Positions 4,547 to 5,112 of a stretch of 5,112 nt of DNA are shown here, piece by piece. The stretch is from Pseudomonadota bacterium. GTDB lineage: Bacteria > Pseudomonadota > Alphaproteobacteria > Rhizobiales > Hyphomicrobiaceae. Position 1 is the first letter of the stretch, and every line of letters begins with the position of its first letter. The notes under the pieces are model-generated. The model had not been told where the DNA came from, ran no database searches, and saw nothing but the letters and a program-made list of their open reading frames with translations. The position numbers were made by a program, and so were the translations under genes. The stretch is from the NCBI GenBank assembly GCA_003242645.1, contig QGVC01000260.1:1-5112 (forward strand). Reading direction: 5' to 3'.

Positions 4547-5112
4547 ATGGGAAAGACATCAGTTGGCGGTTTGGCCCCGGATGGCTCGATGATACCTGCA
4601 ATGAGAATTTCACTGCTAGGCGGCTTTGAGCTTGCCGGGCAGGCGGAATCCGTCCGGTCCTTGGGGAAAAAGCCGGCGGCCCTCCTGGCTTATCTCGCTT
4701 GCAACCAGGAGAAACGTCATCCACGCGAGAAGCTGACAGCACTTCTCTGGAGCGCGCATCCGGAGCTGCAGGCAAGACAAAGCCTTCGTCAAGCGCTCTC
4801 AAACATCCGAAAAATTATTGGTCCCGCTAGGCTTATCGCTTGCGGGGACACGATCTCGCTCAGGCCAGGTTCGATTGAGTGCGATGTTTGTCTTTTTCAG
4901 GCGTTGATCCGTGATGGGAGCACCTCTGCCTTGGAGCGGGCCGTGGAGCTCTACAAAGGCACGCTTCTCGCGGACTGTACTTTGGACGAGGAGCATTGGT
5001 CGGAGTGGTTGAGCAGGGAGCGGCAAAGGCTCGAAGATTTGGCGCTCGACGCGCTCCTGCGCCTTGGAGAGGCGTACTTAGAGATGCAGCGGCCCTGTGA
5101 GGCTCTCCAACT
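4547..5112 (+). CDS. SARP/BTAD-type transcriptional activator, N-terminal part, cut by window edge
   Basis: The first 188 codons are present and the frame is open at the window end. Residues about 19-106 form an OmpR-like winged-helix domain of SARP type, beginning RISLLGGFEL and including KKPAALLAYLA (41-51), REKLTALLW (60-68) and ARQSLRQALSNIRKIIG (76-92). From about 108 the bacterial transcriptional activation domain (BTAD) follows: CDVCLFQALI, ALERAVELYKGTLLADCTLDEEHWSEWLSRER in two consecutive parts, and a helical repeat region (LEDLALDALLRLGEAYLEM). In proteobacteria such N-termini are often fused to TPR, ATPase or nucleotide-cyclase regions; what follows here is unseen. The ATG at 4547 has GGAAGAG (4527-4533) at 13 nt. 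ATG 4601, starting MRISLLGGFEL, is a good alternative and fits domain-start usage. The gene is divergent from the PAP2-like gene and adjacent to 11-bp-spaced repeats of the kind SARPs bind. Confidence 0.85.
   Translation, partial: MGKTSVGGLAPDGSMIPAMRISLLGGFELAGQAESVRSLGKKPAALLAYLACNQEKRHPREKLTALLWSAHPELQARQSLRQALSNIRKIIGPARLIACGDTISLRPGSIECDVCLFQALIRDGSTSALERAVELYKGTLLADCTLDEEHWSEWLSRERQRLEDLALDALLRLGEAYLEMQRPCEALQ

Overview
The window suggests an alphaproteobacterium, most likely of the Hyphomicrobiales (rhizobia and relatives). The left 2.25 kb is the start of the division and cell wall (dcw) cluster in the order mraZ > rsmH > ftsL > ftsI, transcribed leftwards. The proteins read as alphaproteobacterial types: the FtsI DRNG segment, the FtsL RPERIEPLARAMGF block, and RsmH with an HTPVLL N-terminus and [12 protein letters not shown] tail. 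Genus cannot be fixed from the sequence alone.

Layout: 1-336 is the N-terminal part of ftsI (cut by the window edge), 348-698 ftsL, 722-1708 rsmH, 1759-2253 mraZ, all on the minus strand. Each gene is overlapping or closely spaced with the next, as expected for one operon. Upstream of mraZ lies an 883-bp region (2254-3136) with no convincing gene. It holds a nine-unit array of RYGGR pentamers with a step of about 10 bp (2447-2532), which fits an extended MraZ operator. It also holds a near-perfect dyad beside the array, two GC-rich hairpins in the presumed mraZ leader, and, further right, a cluster of other inverted repeats.

The right part, from about 2.7 kb, looks less GC-rich by eye and reads as accessory DNA placed next to the dcw cluster. 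On the minus strand, 3137-4252 encodes a soluble PAP2/vanadium-haloperoxidase-fold protein. It keeps the KX6RP and PSGH motifs, but the third-motif histidine is Asn. Diverging from it, 4547 to the window end encodes the N-terminal part of a SARP-type (BTAD) transcriptional activator.

The gap between these two genes carries three 7-bp direct repeats with exact 11-bp spacing. On the minus strand they lie 8 bp before a -10-like hexamer. This is the textbook layout of a SARP-activated promoter and points at the PAP2-like gene. The most interesting unit in the window is therefore a possible two-gene module: a SARP/BTAD regulator, its operator, and a haloperoxidase-fold protein lacking its catalytic His. 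This link is inferred from DNA layout and not proven.
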